Shown one piece after another: positions 51,701 to 64,000 of a stretch of DNA of 64,000 nucleotides. The DNA lies in the NCBI RefSeq assembly GCF_051020985.1, contig NC_135008.1:3720001-3784000 (forward strand), read 5' to 3'. Each line of letters starts with the position of its first letter. The stretch's first letter is position 1. Source of the DNA: Nomia melanderi. Its lineage: Eukaryota > Arthropoda > Insecta > Hymenoptera > Halictidae. The notes under the pieces were generated by a model. That model was given only the letters and a program-made list of their open reading frames with translations. It made no database searches and had not been told where the DNA came from. The translations under genes and the position numbers were made by a program.

Positions 51701-52984
51701 CCGATCCGGCAACGTTCGGTTCATTATTCCGGCACCGTTGACAGCCGTAATTGTATAACGATATTTTCTTTTCCCTCTTATTAGCCGGACTATTCATCGG
51801 CGCGACGCCGATTTTTCCCCCTATCTGGCGTCAGCCGTGAAAGGGCCGCAGGCAACCGTGACGAATTTATCCGCGAACGCTCGGAACGGACCGATTCGAA
51901 TGGAAAACGAAAGTGACGAGTCGCTCGTCGCTCGGATGCGCGTTCTCCCGCGAACAAAAGACACATCGGACGTTTCCTTTTGTTTCTCTCCTTCGACGGA
52001 ATACTTCGACGATCACCGATGGCGTTCGAAGCATCGCGGGACGATAATTTCTTCCGATGACGACGAGAATCGAAAAGTAACACGGTTCCTCGGGCGAAAC
52101 GTCTTCCTCCCAGCGAGGTGTCGCAACTTTTGAGCCCGCGAAAGCGTGTAAAGTAGCGGGACACGGGAATCGTGAGCACGGTACGTTTCAGCGTTCAACT
52201 ATTCGCGTGGGCACGAGTTTTTCGCTGTCGAACCGCATCGCTGGTATCGCGATTACAACGTCTAACCTTGCATTGTGACGCGAACATCGCGTTCTTCTCG
52301 CCGGAGATTTGTCTCGATTTATGTTCCCGATGTAACGGGACGGTGTCCGACGAGCACCTTGGGAACATTAATCATCTTCGTTACACCTCGCGACGATGCT
52401 TCAGGTTTCTGGTATTCTCGAAGTCGTCGGCGATCTCTGGGAATCCTTTACAATCACGTTGCACTGGAGTAATCAGTCACCTGGCCAAGACGTTTCTAAT
52501 CGGTTTAAACAATCAGACTCTTAAACGTTCGACGAAGTACCCGAGGAATGACTAAATCGAACGGTGACCTCGTTCGCGCATTTCGAGCCGCAATCGTTCG
52601 ATCGTCGAAGGAACGAACGGAACTTGAACGGTGCGCAAAAAGAAGCGGATCAGAAGTTTCTCAAAAAGGTGAGGACACCGCGCCACCGCATCATGACGCG
52701 AAGGGGCCCCGTTTCGTGCGGATAATTCGCCAGAGATCGCGAGTGTTTTAGCTCCCTGGGTGCACGAAATTCATCGACTGTGAGGAACCAAAGGAAAAGG
52801 GAAAAAACGAGGAGGGGGGAGCGGCGGGGACCGATATTCGTAAGATCGAAAGTGGCAACGGTAAGCAGACTCGAGACGGAGGAGCGGAAACCTGCAAAGA
52901 TGGTAGCCCGAAGCCGATCGACCTGTCATTACTCCACCTCGATGGAAGAAGCATGATCCAAAACCGTAAATTACGGAGCATCCT

Positions 52985-53070
52985 GGAGTCGAGGGAGGGA
53001 GGGAGAGAGACAGAGGGAAGAACAAGAAGAAGAGGAAGAAGAACAAGAAGAAGAAGAGCGTGCAAGAAGA
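52985..53070. repeat. Purine-rich (GAAGAA/GAGG) tract
   Basis: Imperfect GAGGGAGG followed by AGAAGAAGAGG units in the large intron. The minus strand reads as Ser/Leu-rich low-complexity frames. Confidence 0.85.
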
Positions 53071-56000
53071 GAGGAACGCACGATCGAACGAACGAGAGGC
53101 TGAAATGAGACAAAGATGGGTTGGCTGGTTGAGGGCCAGGGTACGAGGAGATGAAAGGAGGAAAGAAGAGGTTCGGCCGGGTCGACTGCTCGAGCGGAAA
53201 CGCAAAAGCGGGCGCGAGCGATCGGGTCCACGGAAATTAAAACTCGGACGTGGCATTTACATCGACTACCGATCCGTCGAATTCACGGCCGGGAAGAAGA
53301 GAGCCAGCCAGCCAACGAATGAAAGGGAAAAGAATGAAGGTGGCTCGGAAATCGGGGAAAAAATTACGGGGTGCGCCGAGGCCAGGCCAGGGCCGAGTCT
53401 CCTGGGAGACTTGCCATTCGCATTTCGTTTAATCACGCGCTCGTCTCGATTTTGCCCGATTACAGAATCACCCGCCTCTCATCCGCTTCTCCGGCATTCC
53501 TCGCGGCGAGCGTTCGAATCGCGAGATTGAATTCTGGATTCTTTAACACTGCGTACAGAGGAATTTTGACATATCGAAAACATTTCCCATGGGAAGTTAT
53601 TAAGACAGTTATTAAGACACTTAAACGCTAAGGAAAGATGAGAACGATTGACCTGATATTATTCGAATAACTTAATTACCGGATTGTAACTCGATTTTAA
53701 TTATTGTAGTCGATTGTCAACAATATAACGATATTCGTTCTGAAAAGGTGAATACGGTATTCTTGAAAGAAAATTTGAAAGATGACGGAAACAGTGGCTG
53801 ACGAATATTTACACGCATATTGTCACATTCGAGATTTCAAGTGGATTCGAATGATTCCGCTCGCGTTCACGCATCGTTGCCGGAATAATGTTTTGCGCGG
53901 TGATCGCGTGGCGAACAATAACAATTGGAGTAAAAAGTGAAGGCTAACAAGCGAACTCGAGTCCAAGCAGCAACGAGCAGCACGAAGATGGCTACGGCGG
54001 TGTTCCGGTCGCGAGCGCGACGCGCGGCGCGGCGTTTCGGTTTGGCTGGTTGCGAGAATCGTTCTTTATTAATGCGTATTTTTAATTCGGAGTTCCCGTT
54101 ACGCGCATCCTCGCGTGGTAACATTAATACAATCGTCATTAGGATCGCGTAACGAATCTCGAAACGAACCGAACAGCCGTATTATTCATTCCGAGTCGCA
54201 TCGCGAACCGCGCGTTCATGTTTCGAGTAATTTGTACGCGGAGCGTAATGACGTTAAAAAGAAGAAAATGTCGGACGAGAAGTCGTGCGGGAATTCTGGG
54301 AGACGGACGACCGCGGAAGGGACTTCCGTTAAACGTCCTCCCGCTGTCGGATCGACGGAACTTTTCACCGGTGACGTCTTTATCGGCGATTCGTTGCGGG
54401 ATCGCGCGAGTTAACGGGGGAGTCGGGGATTCCGTTTGGAAATATCATCCAAACCCAGCTTTACCGGTGAGCGACTGGTGTCCAAACATTCCTCGGACGT
54501 CGTCTAAATATCCGAGCGCCGAACAGCTTTCCGTACGAGTAACTACCACTCGAGTATTCAAGTACCATTGTCGAGGTAACAGAGAACCAAAGATTCCATT
54601 TCAGAGTGTCATCCAAACCGCTGCCGCGGGATCTCGGGTTTCCATTCGGCGCGCCGCGCAAACAGAATTCCACGAATACCCGTTTCTTTTTCTCTCTCCG
54701 CGTATCGGGGAATGCAACAATAATTTCATATATAGGTAGCCGGGAATCGATGACGCCGATGGCGGCCATATTGTCATCGCAACGCGCGTTATTATATAGT
54801 AGGCAGATACGTTACGACTAGCCTGCGGTTGTTTATGCAGATATAAATCTTCGTAGGCCGACATATAGAAATTATCAGCGAAAAAGAATTTCTTTCGCCA
54901 CGCTAAGAATTCTGCTGCGTTACGAGCACCGGTACGAACCGAGCCGAATCGTCGGTTATTAAATCTTCAATTTCAGAAGTTCGACGTCCAAACGAAATAG
55001 ATGGGGAAATGAAATGAATAATCGTTATCGCGTTCGCGAGTATATAGTCTAACGTAAACAACGTCCGTATTATTAATCCCCTTTTACTCGTATGAAACGT
55101 AACACCGCGATCGTTAGGAATACGCGACGTCGACGGCGAACCCACCGAAATTCCCGAAATCGCTGGAAATGTGTTCCGCGGGTATTAAAGATCGCTCGTA
55201 AACGGTCACTCGAATATTTCACCGGGGACTCGCAGGAATAATTTCCGTCGGTTTATTGGCGGACGTCGATGGAGCCGAGGTAGCGGTATATATCGTTGTC
55301 GCGTTGTCCCCGGCGCCTGCCGAAAATCGCCACGCCCTCCGGCGCGCGGCGAGTCCGGCGAAAAACACGTTTCGTATGTAAATCGGCTCGGTCTGGTAAA
55401 GGAAGTCTCGCGGCGGCGGGTAGGTTCCAGGGGACGGTTTCGTGGCGAGTCGCCCGCGGCGACGCGGTATTATTATTAGTCCGCGATAATGGCAGCGTTA
55501 AACGTACGGAACGGGCCGATCAAAGTCACATTGTTCATCTTTCGTACGTCGGGAACGGTCGCCGAGGCAGGCCGCGTCTGCGCGCTGCCTCGCGGTGATC
55601 GCGGGCGAGTCCCTGCGAGTCGCACGACGAGAAAAATTCGACGGGGACCGATACTCATCGTTAATGGCCGGTTCGGCGTTCTCGTTGTCCCGCTTTTACG
55701 CCGGCGTTCTCGGTTCCCGAACGTCGCGCGGGAACAAACAGGACCAACAGGTATTAACGATCGAGCGTGGAGGAATCGCGACCGATTCGGTGGCCGATCT
55801 CGCGGATCGATAACGCTGTCAACGATTTCTTCTGTTTTTTCACCCTGCTCGTTTTTCCCTCTTTGTTACACGTACACTAATGCGTAATGCCAGTGTTTGA
55901 TGTCGTCCACGCGTAATCACGGTGCTCGCCGTGCCTGTAACTGATTGAAACCGGGCCTCCTCGTTGTCCATCGGTCGACTCGAAATTACCGGGATAATGC

Positions 56001-59000
56001 GTATAAAATTTCACGTACGAGATACGCCGACTTTTAAGAGATCCGTTTTCTTAGGGATCCCTCGGTCTTACGAACGCGGACGTCGAGCCGAGAACGAGGG
56101 TGGCTCGAAACATATGCTTTTCCACGTTTATTAAATGTTCACGGAAGATTCCTCGTTGAATGGTAGCTCGCTTATCGTCCGTTTACCGATACAAATACTG
56201 TAATCATTCCGAGATACCACGTCTTCATCGCATCAGGACAATTGGAGCGACAGCGTCGCGCATCGAAGTCTCCGAGAGGAGAGACTATCGGATAAGATTC
56301 CTCTCGAATAAATCATTCTCGCGTCTTATTTTGCACGCATCGCGGTCGCCGGTGGAAACTTCCAAAGTCTAGAGTTAGAATCGGACTGGAATTGTCCGTG
56401 ATTATTTATAAAGGAGAATAACGAGAGATTGGCATCAGCTTCTTACGAAGAAGAAAGATGGGGGAGGACAAATGAATTCTACGCAAGACAGAGAAACGCA
56501 GTAACGGACACGTAGGGTTGGGACGCGGGTGGGGAGAGAAAGAGAGACAGAGAGAGAGAGAGGGAGAGACTGCAGGTAGCTGCAATCCAATTTAGAGGCC
56601 GATATCCACGCAAGATCTTCACGATTTCTACACACGAATAAGACGCCGAGCACCGGCCGTGAAATCATATGCGGTGTCCAGTCACGGATGGCATTGCCGT
56701 CGCGATCGCTGTCTCTCCTTTCGAAGGGAAAAGCCCCAGCCACGGCACGGCTGGTTCGCGATCAAGCCGACAGATGGCACCAGCCACTGGAACCAACGGA
56801 CCGTTCACTCGCATCGACGGCACCGCGCGACGCGTGCTCGCTCCGACATCCAGAAAGCGTCGCTCGGTCTCTCGATCGAAAGCGATTTTGTAATTCGCGC
56901 CAATCGGTTGCTTATTCTTCCCATTTTTCTCTCTCTGATTATTCCTCTTAATTTTAACCTTTGAAACGTCTGTTCGTTCGGAAGTTGGACAGTTTAAGAC
57001 ATGGTCCGATATCTGAACTTGTGTAACAACATGTTTTCTTCAGAAATATTTCAAATCTTTCAATTTGATTCGATGGTAATTCTATTTTTAATATTTATAG
57101 TAAATATATATGTTCTTTTCTCTTAAAATTGTGATACTGATTTTACAAAGTGAAGTGCGGAAAGAAGTAAGTTTGAGAAATTGCAAGCAGGGTCGATGGA
57201 AATGAAAAGAATGCAGTAGATGATCGTCGCAGAGGACTGTAACAGTTTCGCAGTCGCGATCTCTACGGGAACGGAGGCATCAAACGAAATGAAACTCGGG
57301 CATGGCAGTTGTCGGTGTACCCGCGCGATTACGCATTGCGCAACGAAGTCAGTGACGCCTCGCCGGTGCGGCACAATGTATTCCCATGCTCCCGGGAACC
57401 CATTTTCCAGCTGAAAAATGAATTCCCCTAATGACGTGTAATGTAACCGTATCGTTTCCTCGCGCTCATTCTCGGTTTTATTACTTTCTTGCCCCGCCGC
57501 GTGGGTTTATTAAGTGCCCCGGCATCGGAACATTTTAATTACCGCCGAGGAAGTAACCCGCGCGCCCTGCAAGGTATCGAACGGGCACAGACAAATCGTT
57601 TGCATAGAGGAATCACCGGTCTCTCGATAGGATCGACGAAAGAATGGAAGAGAATCGGTGGCTCGTACTCGTGGAAGAATCGATTCGTAATTGCGCTCGT
57701 TACGATTTCTCGGGAGGTGACGCGCTCCCCGGTTATCCGGCATAATGGTGATTGTTCGACAATTTCATTAGCCTGGCTGATTTTTCCGTGAGAAGGAGCG
57801 TGGGTCAGGCAGAAACCACTTGGAACGGGTTAAACGCGGATTCACATCGTTCCGATTCTCACCGGCGAGCGAGCGCGCGCGCGGCCGCGTTAGCGCGGGG
57901 TATGATTTATTTTTTTGTTTAAATTAGCAGGCTTCCTAGTCAGGCGTTTCCTTTCTTTTGTTTACGCGGCGCGATCGGCAACGGAAAGGAAGCGAGCGAG
58001 GAGTTAATTCGCAGAAAGAGAAGGACAGAAGGGGAAGCGGCTCGGGGCCGATCCGCGATTCGCGTCAGCCGGCTGATTGATTTATCACCGGGAAATGGTA
58101 CTTTATGAAAATCTAATTGGAAAAGTTAAAGCGAAAAACGGTACCTCTTTCCCGGGACGCGGACGTTATGCTAATGCCCCGATACCGAGTCCCCCGGGGT
58201 ACGCCGAGCTATCGAGGTTAACGCGGATTGTTTTTATTTTCCCGTGGATCGTTCCCGTGTCCGGCGCGATTATTAATTCTTCCGTGACCGCGCCACGCTT
58301 ATTAGAGACGGAAAAGTATCCGCGCGTGCAAAGACGGCGGCCGTGGTCTCCGCAACTAATTTCAAATCAAATTGCCTCCCTTTTTTCCGCTTTTCTCCCG
58401 CCGTCAGTCCTCGCCTCGCAAGAACGTCCCGGAAGAAGAGTTCGAACGCGCGACGACCACAGCATAAAATACACAAGAAGCAACCGCACCCGAGGCGATT
58501 TAAGAGACAGTAAATGGCGCATGAATGCCTTCACTGACAGTGGCGTCGTCGACTCGTCGGCAATATCGGTTCAACCGAGCGCGAGCGCGAGCGCGCTCAC
58601 TTTTTCGCCTTTACATTCGAACCTTGTCAACGTCATCGTGATCTATCGTTGAATTAACTGACGCGCGTGCTCCCCGCTGAACGTGCCGATGGAAAATTGT
58701 AACAATGCTCGGTTCACGCGGACCGTTCGCTATTTTCGGTGTGTTTCGCGATCGCGGAAAGATGATACGACCATAACTCGCGACAAACGAGACAGCGCGA
58801 CGATAAATGCCCCATTACAGCTGGTGATAAATTAATTGCCCGCTGCGACCGCGGATTCCGGTAATCACCGTGCCTCGGCTGTTTCGTTGGTTAAACGTTT
58901 ACGACACCGGCCGGTCGTTTAAACTAATGAAATTCAAAGGTAAAGCCGACCGAAACGCGAGTACGGCCGGAGTTCATCGACCAATTTAAAGGACATTAGG

Positions 59001-60065
59001 CCACGGCGAAGAGCGGAGCCCTGTTGGGTGGACGGCGGGGGGAGGGAGGGGGCAAGAAATTGACCGCCCGGAGGAAGCGGAGGAAGCGCAAAAAGAGACA
59101 TTCTGCCGTGCAGAAAGATACTACCGATTACATGGTATCAACGGTTTAATGGTCGCTCTCACGTACGCGCGATTTCGCTAATTCGACTGTTACCGGTGGC
59201 CCCACGGAAATTCGTGTGAGCCTCGCGAGTTCGATCATTACCAATTGCCTCGGAGCGAGCCCGCGCGATCCAGTTGAACGCCTCACGACTGCTCATTTTC
59301 CAACGACTTCGCTCCTTTTTTTTCCCCCCGCGCGAACGATGCAACACGAACGTCGTTCCCCTCTAAGCGATACATTATTCGCGAACGCGGGGCCGATCGG
59401 ATCTGCGAAATTAAGTGACAGAGGAATCTTCGGATTACAGCAATTAGGGGTGTTGCCCAAGTGATTCCCGGCCTCCGTGTAACCGTCTAATTTCAGCGCG
59501 CACGGTAGGATATCAGTTTGAAGTTTGAAATTCCAATTGAAATTAAGACGCGAGAGATGTCAATTGAAGTCGAATGACGGGGGATTATTCCGACTGAATA
59601 ATGACGAGTAAGTAAATATAAGGATGGAGTGATAAGATGATTGTCCGGTGATCGTTTTGAAATTCGCAAATTGCCCGTTAGCTAATTGTCTCCTCGAACG
59701 ACGTTGTTGCGTACGAACTAGACGCGGAATAACGATGGAACGTAACTTCCGGGCAGAAGACGATCATCCCCGGACTTAAATGGCAACCGTTGGACCTGTT
59801 CGCGTGCGGAACTATAAAAATTCGAGTCTCACGGTTGCGCACGCGGCGGCGGCGGCTAGCGTTCTCAGACACGACCGTTTAGGTCCTGCCGTTCCTTTCA
59901 CGTAACGACGAACAGTTTAGTCGGTTCGTAGAACAGCTTTTCACCGCGCGGATCCCCTTGTCACGCACGCCCGCGAATCGACGCTTGTTCCGCCATTCCT
60001 ACGGGGGGAACGATCTCCTAACCTGGGGAGGAAAATCCGTGCGAGAATGATCTAGTACGAGGAAC

Positions 60066-60066
<1 letters not shown>

Positions 60067-60103
<37 letters not shown>
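60067..60103. repeat. (GA)n microsatellite
   Basis: About 18 uninterrupted GA dinucleotides in the large intron. In insects, GA runs can bind GAGA-type factors; here that is only a possibility. Confidence 0.95.
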
Positions 60104-60106
<3 letters not shown>

Positions 60107-63100
60107 GAGAAAAAACACTGTAGCCACTTGTCTTTTCGGACACGCGGAAACCGAGAAAACGTTCGCCCTTTTTTCTCGTGTTAAGCGTTTAAAGGTGAAA
60201 GTGGAGGGTCGAGGGAACGGGACGTTTTTGCTCGTCGTCTCCCGGTTTCTTAGTGGTGAACGACGTTTACGGACTCCACGCCGGGTTGCCAGGATCTTGG
60301 AACTTCATTTTTATTAGGACTTTTACCTTTAACCTATTAACCGCGCCGTTTCGCGGCCATCCGGGCTCGCGCGGGCATAATTAAACCGTGATTAAAAAGA
60401 ACTCGGACCGGTCTACGCCGTAATACACGCGCGTATAATCGAATTTATTACATAGTTAATCGGTTTTTGCCGATTATTAAATCCAACTATGATAGATTTA
60501 TCGTAATCCCGGTAACGACAGCGGTTTGCGCCGGCAGATAGGCGACGGCAGCTCGGGGATAAGCCGAGGACGCGTAGGAACGGTAGCCGGCAACGCGCTC
60601 GGTGACTCTCGCGGCCGGGAGAAGGCTCGTTTTTCGTGATTCCGAGTCGGCCGATGAATACATTGGTCATAGAAAGTGATATAACAGCCGGGCCGGCGTC
60701 GGTCCCCGCTACGGCGATAAAAACCATGAAATTGCAGCCCGGAGGAGTGTCACGCTACGTGTTGCACGGCAATTACCATAATTTTCAACGGATAACCCCG
60801 CGGGGCCCACCATAACTGTAGTCCCCCCGTTCGGTAATTCATTATCGTGCGTCCGCGGCGATCGGCCGTGTCGCAATTAGAACGTCGGGTTTCTCCGTTG
60901 AATAATAGCGGCGCGATCGACGGATTCGAAATGCGTCACGGCGCTAGGCTTCGTCGAACGGTATTATATTTAGCGGGCCTAACTGCAAATCGCGGGAGGA
61001 GGGCTCGGCATTTTTCAACTCCGCACGGCGACACGTTGCTACCCGAGAAATCCCCCCCTCCTCCCTGGCCGCGACTGCTCTTCGTTTTCGCTCGGAAACC
61101 ACGTTCGATCGAACAAAAGATTTTGGAGAAACGTCGCTCTCCGCGCTGGCAAGAAACGCATCGACGTGTTTCGCCGTTCAGCTGTGGAATTAGAGAGTTT
61201 CCGCCGCTCTTCCTCCTCCTGTCCCCTCAATTGATTAACAATGTTTTGAAGAGACACTTGACGGGACGGTGTTAAATCTCTGCAGCTGAGTTGTACTTGC
61301 TTCTCTGAGGGGTTAGCGTCCGCTTGTCCTGGAACCGATCCTTTCTTCCACATTCCGGAGAAACTAATTACTTTCTTATCCACTGTGTAACTTGTTTCCA
61401 AAGAAGTAGAATCGGAGTAGACAATTCAAGAGGAACAACTTGTTTTTCTATCGACGTGTCTTCAAGCTTTAGAACTGATCCTCTCTATATTTTAGAGAAA
61501 CTGCCGATAATTTATCATTTCCATGGTAAGAAGCGTAGAAGAAAGTTAGAAAATTGAAGAATAAAGGATATTTGTTGATAATTCGTCGGTTATGGTGAAC
61601 CGTAGAACGGAAATCGTGACGGATCGCGTAGGGTGGCCGCGGCGTTGTTCTCCGGCCTCGGTTCCGCGCGACAAAGAGAAAATGGCGGTTGTCTCGTGTT
61701 ACAGAGTCGCGTGTTTTGGGTCTGCGGTCAGCACGGCGCGAAAAATAACGCAACGGTTTCGGCGCTCGATCGGATTTGGAGTGGCGTCGGTCGTGAGTTG
61801 ACGCCGCGGCGCGGCCGAGCGCGCGAGGGCGAGGCGAGGGGGTGCCTAACCGTATGTCGTTCGCGGCCGCGTGTGCGTGCTTGAAGAAATATACACGGGA
61901 CGCGGGCGAAAAGCGTCGCGGCGCTGGGCGTCCTGCGTTACGTCGAGCCCGCCGGTATGCGTAAATATACAAGCCCGCGAGAGACAAGCTTACGGCCGAT
62001 CTATATACGCCGGCCACCCCGATTTTAGAAGGAACCCGTGACTCCGAGGCCCGATACGTGACGCGCGAGCGGAAACCCTCGGAACTGGACCACCGATCGG
62101 TTTCCAGATCGCTAGAAATCGAAGATAAAATTCCTCCGTAGAAATTACACGCCGAACCATCGGACAATGTTCGTTAAAAGAATTCTCGGATTATCAAGAT
62201 AGTCGATTTCCCATGTTTCCGTTCGATCGGATAGGATACCAGGATTCCGTGAGATTTATCTGACCGCCTCGCGGTGAACGCGCTGGCCGAGCGCAGTAAT
62301 TTAGAGGTAGTTTGTGAAACGATTTAGTTAGAAACAGTCGGTCCGCGGAATCATCGACCGATACCAGAAGCTTATAAAAGTCGTGGAGTGTGCTGAACTT
62401 ATCTGACCGAGTCGTTAATTAACCGGGTAATGATTTTCGATTGGCGAGGATCGGCGATCGCCGGTGATAAACACGTTACGAAACTTCCGTTCGCTTATTA
62501 TTATAGTAATTAGAAAGTCCGATCGGCGGCGAGCGAATCGGCCGATCCTCGGCCGTGGCGCTCGCCGCGGCAACAACGGCGAAAAATATTATCACGGCCC
62601 GTTAATCGGTCGCTAAGAAGTGCTCTTGACTTTCGATGCCGATGCCGCGAAAGAACAGGTGTATCGAAATCAAGAACGCGAAAGAGAAACCCGGCCGACC
62701 GGCGCGGCCGGACCACGGGACGGCCTTAGCTCGATTCATTGCCGTCACACTTTTGCGAACCAGTTCCCGCCGCGGCGGAGCGATCAACGTCACCGACCGA
62801 CACCGAACTTGGCCACGACGATAGATAACATAATACGCTGCCATGTTCAACGTCGAATCGATTCCGAAGATTAGAGAGCGGGGCTCGTGTTCAATTGCGC
62901 GGCGAAAAATCTATACCCCCGTGTCCTTATCGTTGTCGCGGTATTAATAACGAAAGTGATCACCCGAAGATCATTGGCTGCGTTTCAGTGGAACAAATAG
63001 ATTCCCGTTCGTTCCCCGCGCTCATCCTCCACTGACTAATGGAAGTAAAAAGCGTGCCGCGCTGACTGTTTACAGTTAATTATTTCGCGATTCACTCGTC

Positions 63101-63608
63101 ATCGGGCCAGAGGCTCGGTGCCCGGCGCGGCCACTCAGGTAGAACTAATTGCGCGCTGCTAAAGAGAATAAATTAGTTTGATTATTCATTGATCCGTTCT
63201 TATTAATCGTTCCACACAAAGTAAGACGGAATTACGTAAGCGGCCTTCCACGGTCGTGGAACAGCGGAAGCGTTTTTATTCGGACGTCGAGTGATCGCTG
63301 GACGTTTGCTCGACACCGAAGGCTAGCGCCAATGAAACGCAGCGTCCGGATTCAAAGAAAAGCTAGGAGCTTCGAACAAAATTTCCACCGTCGATTGACA
63401 GAGCGCGATCTCGGGTAAAAAGTCCCGTCGCGACCGATCAGGAAAGGATTCATTAAACCGCCGCGGAATTTATGTAACGCCTCGACGACGTACGACCGTG
63501 ACACACAATCGTTTTTCCCGTCGCGGAGTTTTTCCGGCATTCACGCCTACGATCCTCGTAACAGTCGTTCGTTCCGGCCCCTCGGATCCGCGACGAACGT
63601 GACTCGAA

Positions 63609-63637
63609 ACTAACGAACTTCCGTGATCTGTCGACAG
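63609..63637 (+). other. Branch-point-like motif and 3' splice site
   Basis: ACTAAC at 63609-63614 lies about 23 bases before the GACAG acceptor at 63633-63637. The pyrimidine tract between them is weak. The position is fixed by the domain resuming immediately at GACTCG (Asp-Ser). Confidence 0.8.
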
Positions 63638-64000
63638 GACTCGCAGAACGGCCCGGTGCTGGACCGATGGAGCATTTGCTCGCCTGAAGAGGAACCGCTG
63701 GTGTTGCAGCAGTTCCTCAGGTTCGCCGAGACGCGTCCGTTCGTGCAGCAGTTGCTGCTGGCCGCCGGAACGCCGGGGACGGATGCTATGTCACCAAGCA
63801 GACGACCTTCGCCGCCGACGATGCCACTAGCACACCTACCACCGCCGTTGCACCTGCTCCATTGCGGGCTGCCGCCGCCAGGCTCGAGATTGCCGCCGCC
63901 GTTGCCTCCGCCGCCGCCGCCGCCGCCTCCGCCGTCAGTCTCGCACCCCTCGATGTCGCCGACCACGCAGAAACACTATTCCTCCTCGTCGAGCGGCAAC
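63638..64000 (+). CDS. BNC2-like: Basonuclin/disconnected-family transcription factor, next exon (cut by window end)
   Basis: This exon continues the protein from 45742 in phase 0. The acceptor is the GACAG ending at 63637, preceded by an ACTAAC branch-like motif at 63609-63614. All 121 codons to the window edge are open, so the exon or protein is truncated here. The first 44 residues (63638-63769) complete the N-terminal basonuclin domain: GPVLDRWSICS, EEEPLVLQQFLRF and AETRPFVQQLL. They match the recalled vertebrate pattern (VLDRWSIMSREEE, LQQFLRFGETK). The remainder is a Pro/Ser-rich, probably disordered linker with a polyproline run at 63893-63934 (three Pro, one Leu, ten Pro) and a Ser-rich end. 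Paired C2H2 zinc fingers, which give the family its DNA-binding role in the nucleus, are not in view and should be encoded further right. A minus-strand glycine-rich frame over the same bases is the shadow of the polyproline codons. Confidence 0.92.

Larger units (their letters stand above)
45743..63637 (+). other. Large phase-0 intron of the basonuclin-family gene (17,895 bp)
   Basis: The intron begins GTGAGT at 45743 and ends GACAG at 63637. The conserved domain reads continuously across it (GYILQ then DSQNGPVLDRW). Chance open frames occur on both strands in the GC-rich stretches, but I found no conserved exon, RNA gene or transposon protein inside. Contents seen: a moderately AT-rich stretch just after the exon (about 46.7-47.3 kb), a purine-rich tract near 52985-53070, a GA-rich stretch near 56530-56570, AT-rich islands near 53.6-53.8 and 57.0-57.2 kb, and a (GA)n microsatellite near 60067. 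Large introns in developmental regulators often hold enhancers; that is an inference here, not something seen. Confidence 0.85.

Noticed and set aside
61469..62167. 232-codon minus-strand frame in the large intron
   Set aside because: Arg/Ser/Ala-rich composition typical of random translation of CpG-rich DNA, with no domain, signal peptide or supporting splice context.
1..64000. tRNA, rRNA and known microRNA genes
   Set aside because: Read for T-loop-like GGTTCGA motifs and a few familiar insect microRNA seeds. No cloverleaf or known mature sequence could be supported by eye; a covariance-model search was not possible.

Overview
This window looks like nuclear DNA from an insect, most likely a hymenopteran (bee, wasp or ant). 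The signs are very abundant CpG, GC-rich stretches alternating with AT-rich islands, spliceosomal introns and many small TTAA-flanked MITE-like repeats. The assignment to insect or hymenopteran rests on this overall character and was not tested by a search.

I can support only one protein-coding gene, on the + strand at the right end: a basonuclin/disconnected-family zinc-finger transcription factor. Two exons are secure. Exon 45153-45742 carries the first half of the conserved N-terminal basonuclin domain after a long glycine-rich tract. Exon 63638-64000 carries the second half and a proline-rich linker, and runs off the window in an open frame. The exons are joined by a phase-0 intron of 17,895 bases, and the domain reads continuously across the junction. 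The zinc fingers that define the family are not here and must lie beyond position 64000. The exon at 45153 has no in-frame ATG, so the start codon must come from an upstream exon. One upstream exon of compatible phase (44504-44765, with a GTAAGT donor) is proposed with modest confidence.

Positions 1-44503 contain no convincing gene. The open frames there are chance frames in GC-rich DNA or low-complexity tracts. What this stretch does contain is a set of short non-autonomous, piggyBac-like elements with CCC...GGG ends and TTAA flanks, at about 3.95, 11.2, 20.1, 26.3, 36.7 and 39.8 kb. Related families with other terminal repeats lie at 27.5, 35.0 and 39.6-40.3 kb. There is also a cluster of two adjacent inverted repeats sharing a core sequence at 28.7-29.2 kb, plus simple repeats and some GC-rich palindromes. 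The large intron has the same GC-rich non-coding character, with purine tracts and a (GA)n microsatellite but no recognised exon.

Taken together, the window is the 5' part of a developmental transcription-factor locus: an upstream gene desert, a compact promoter-proximal cluster of exons, and a very large intron. Regulatory function of the non-coding sequence is inference from this layout. No previously undescribed molecular system is evident. The most unusual items are the inverted-repeat cluster, the tandem TTAA element array, and the glycine-rich, start-less exon.
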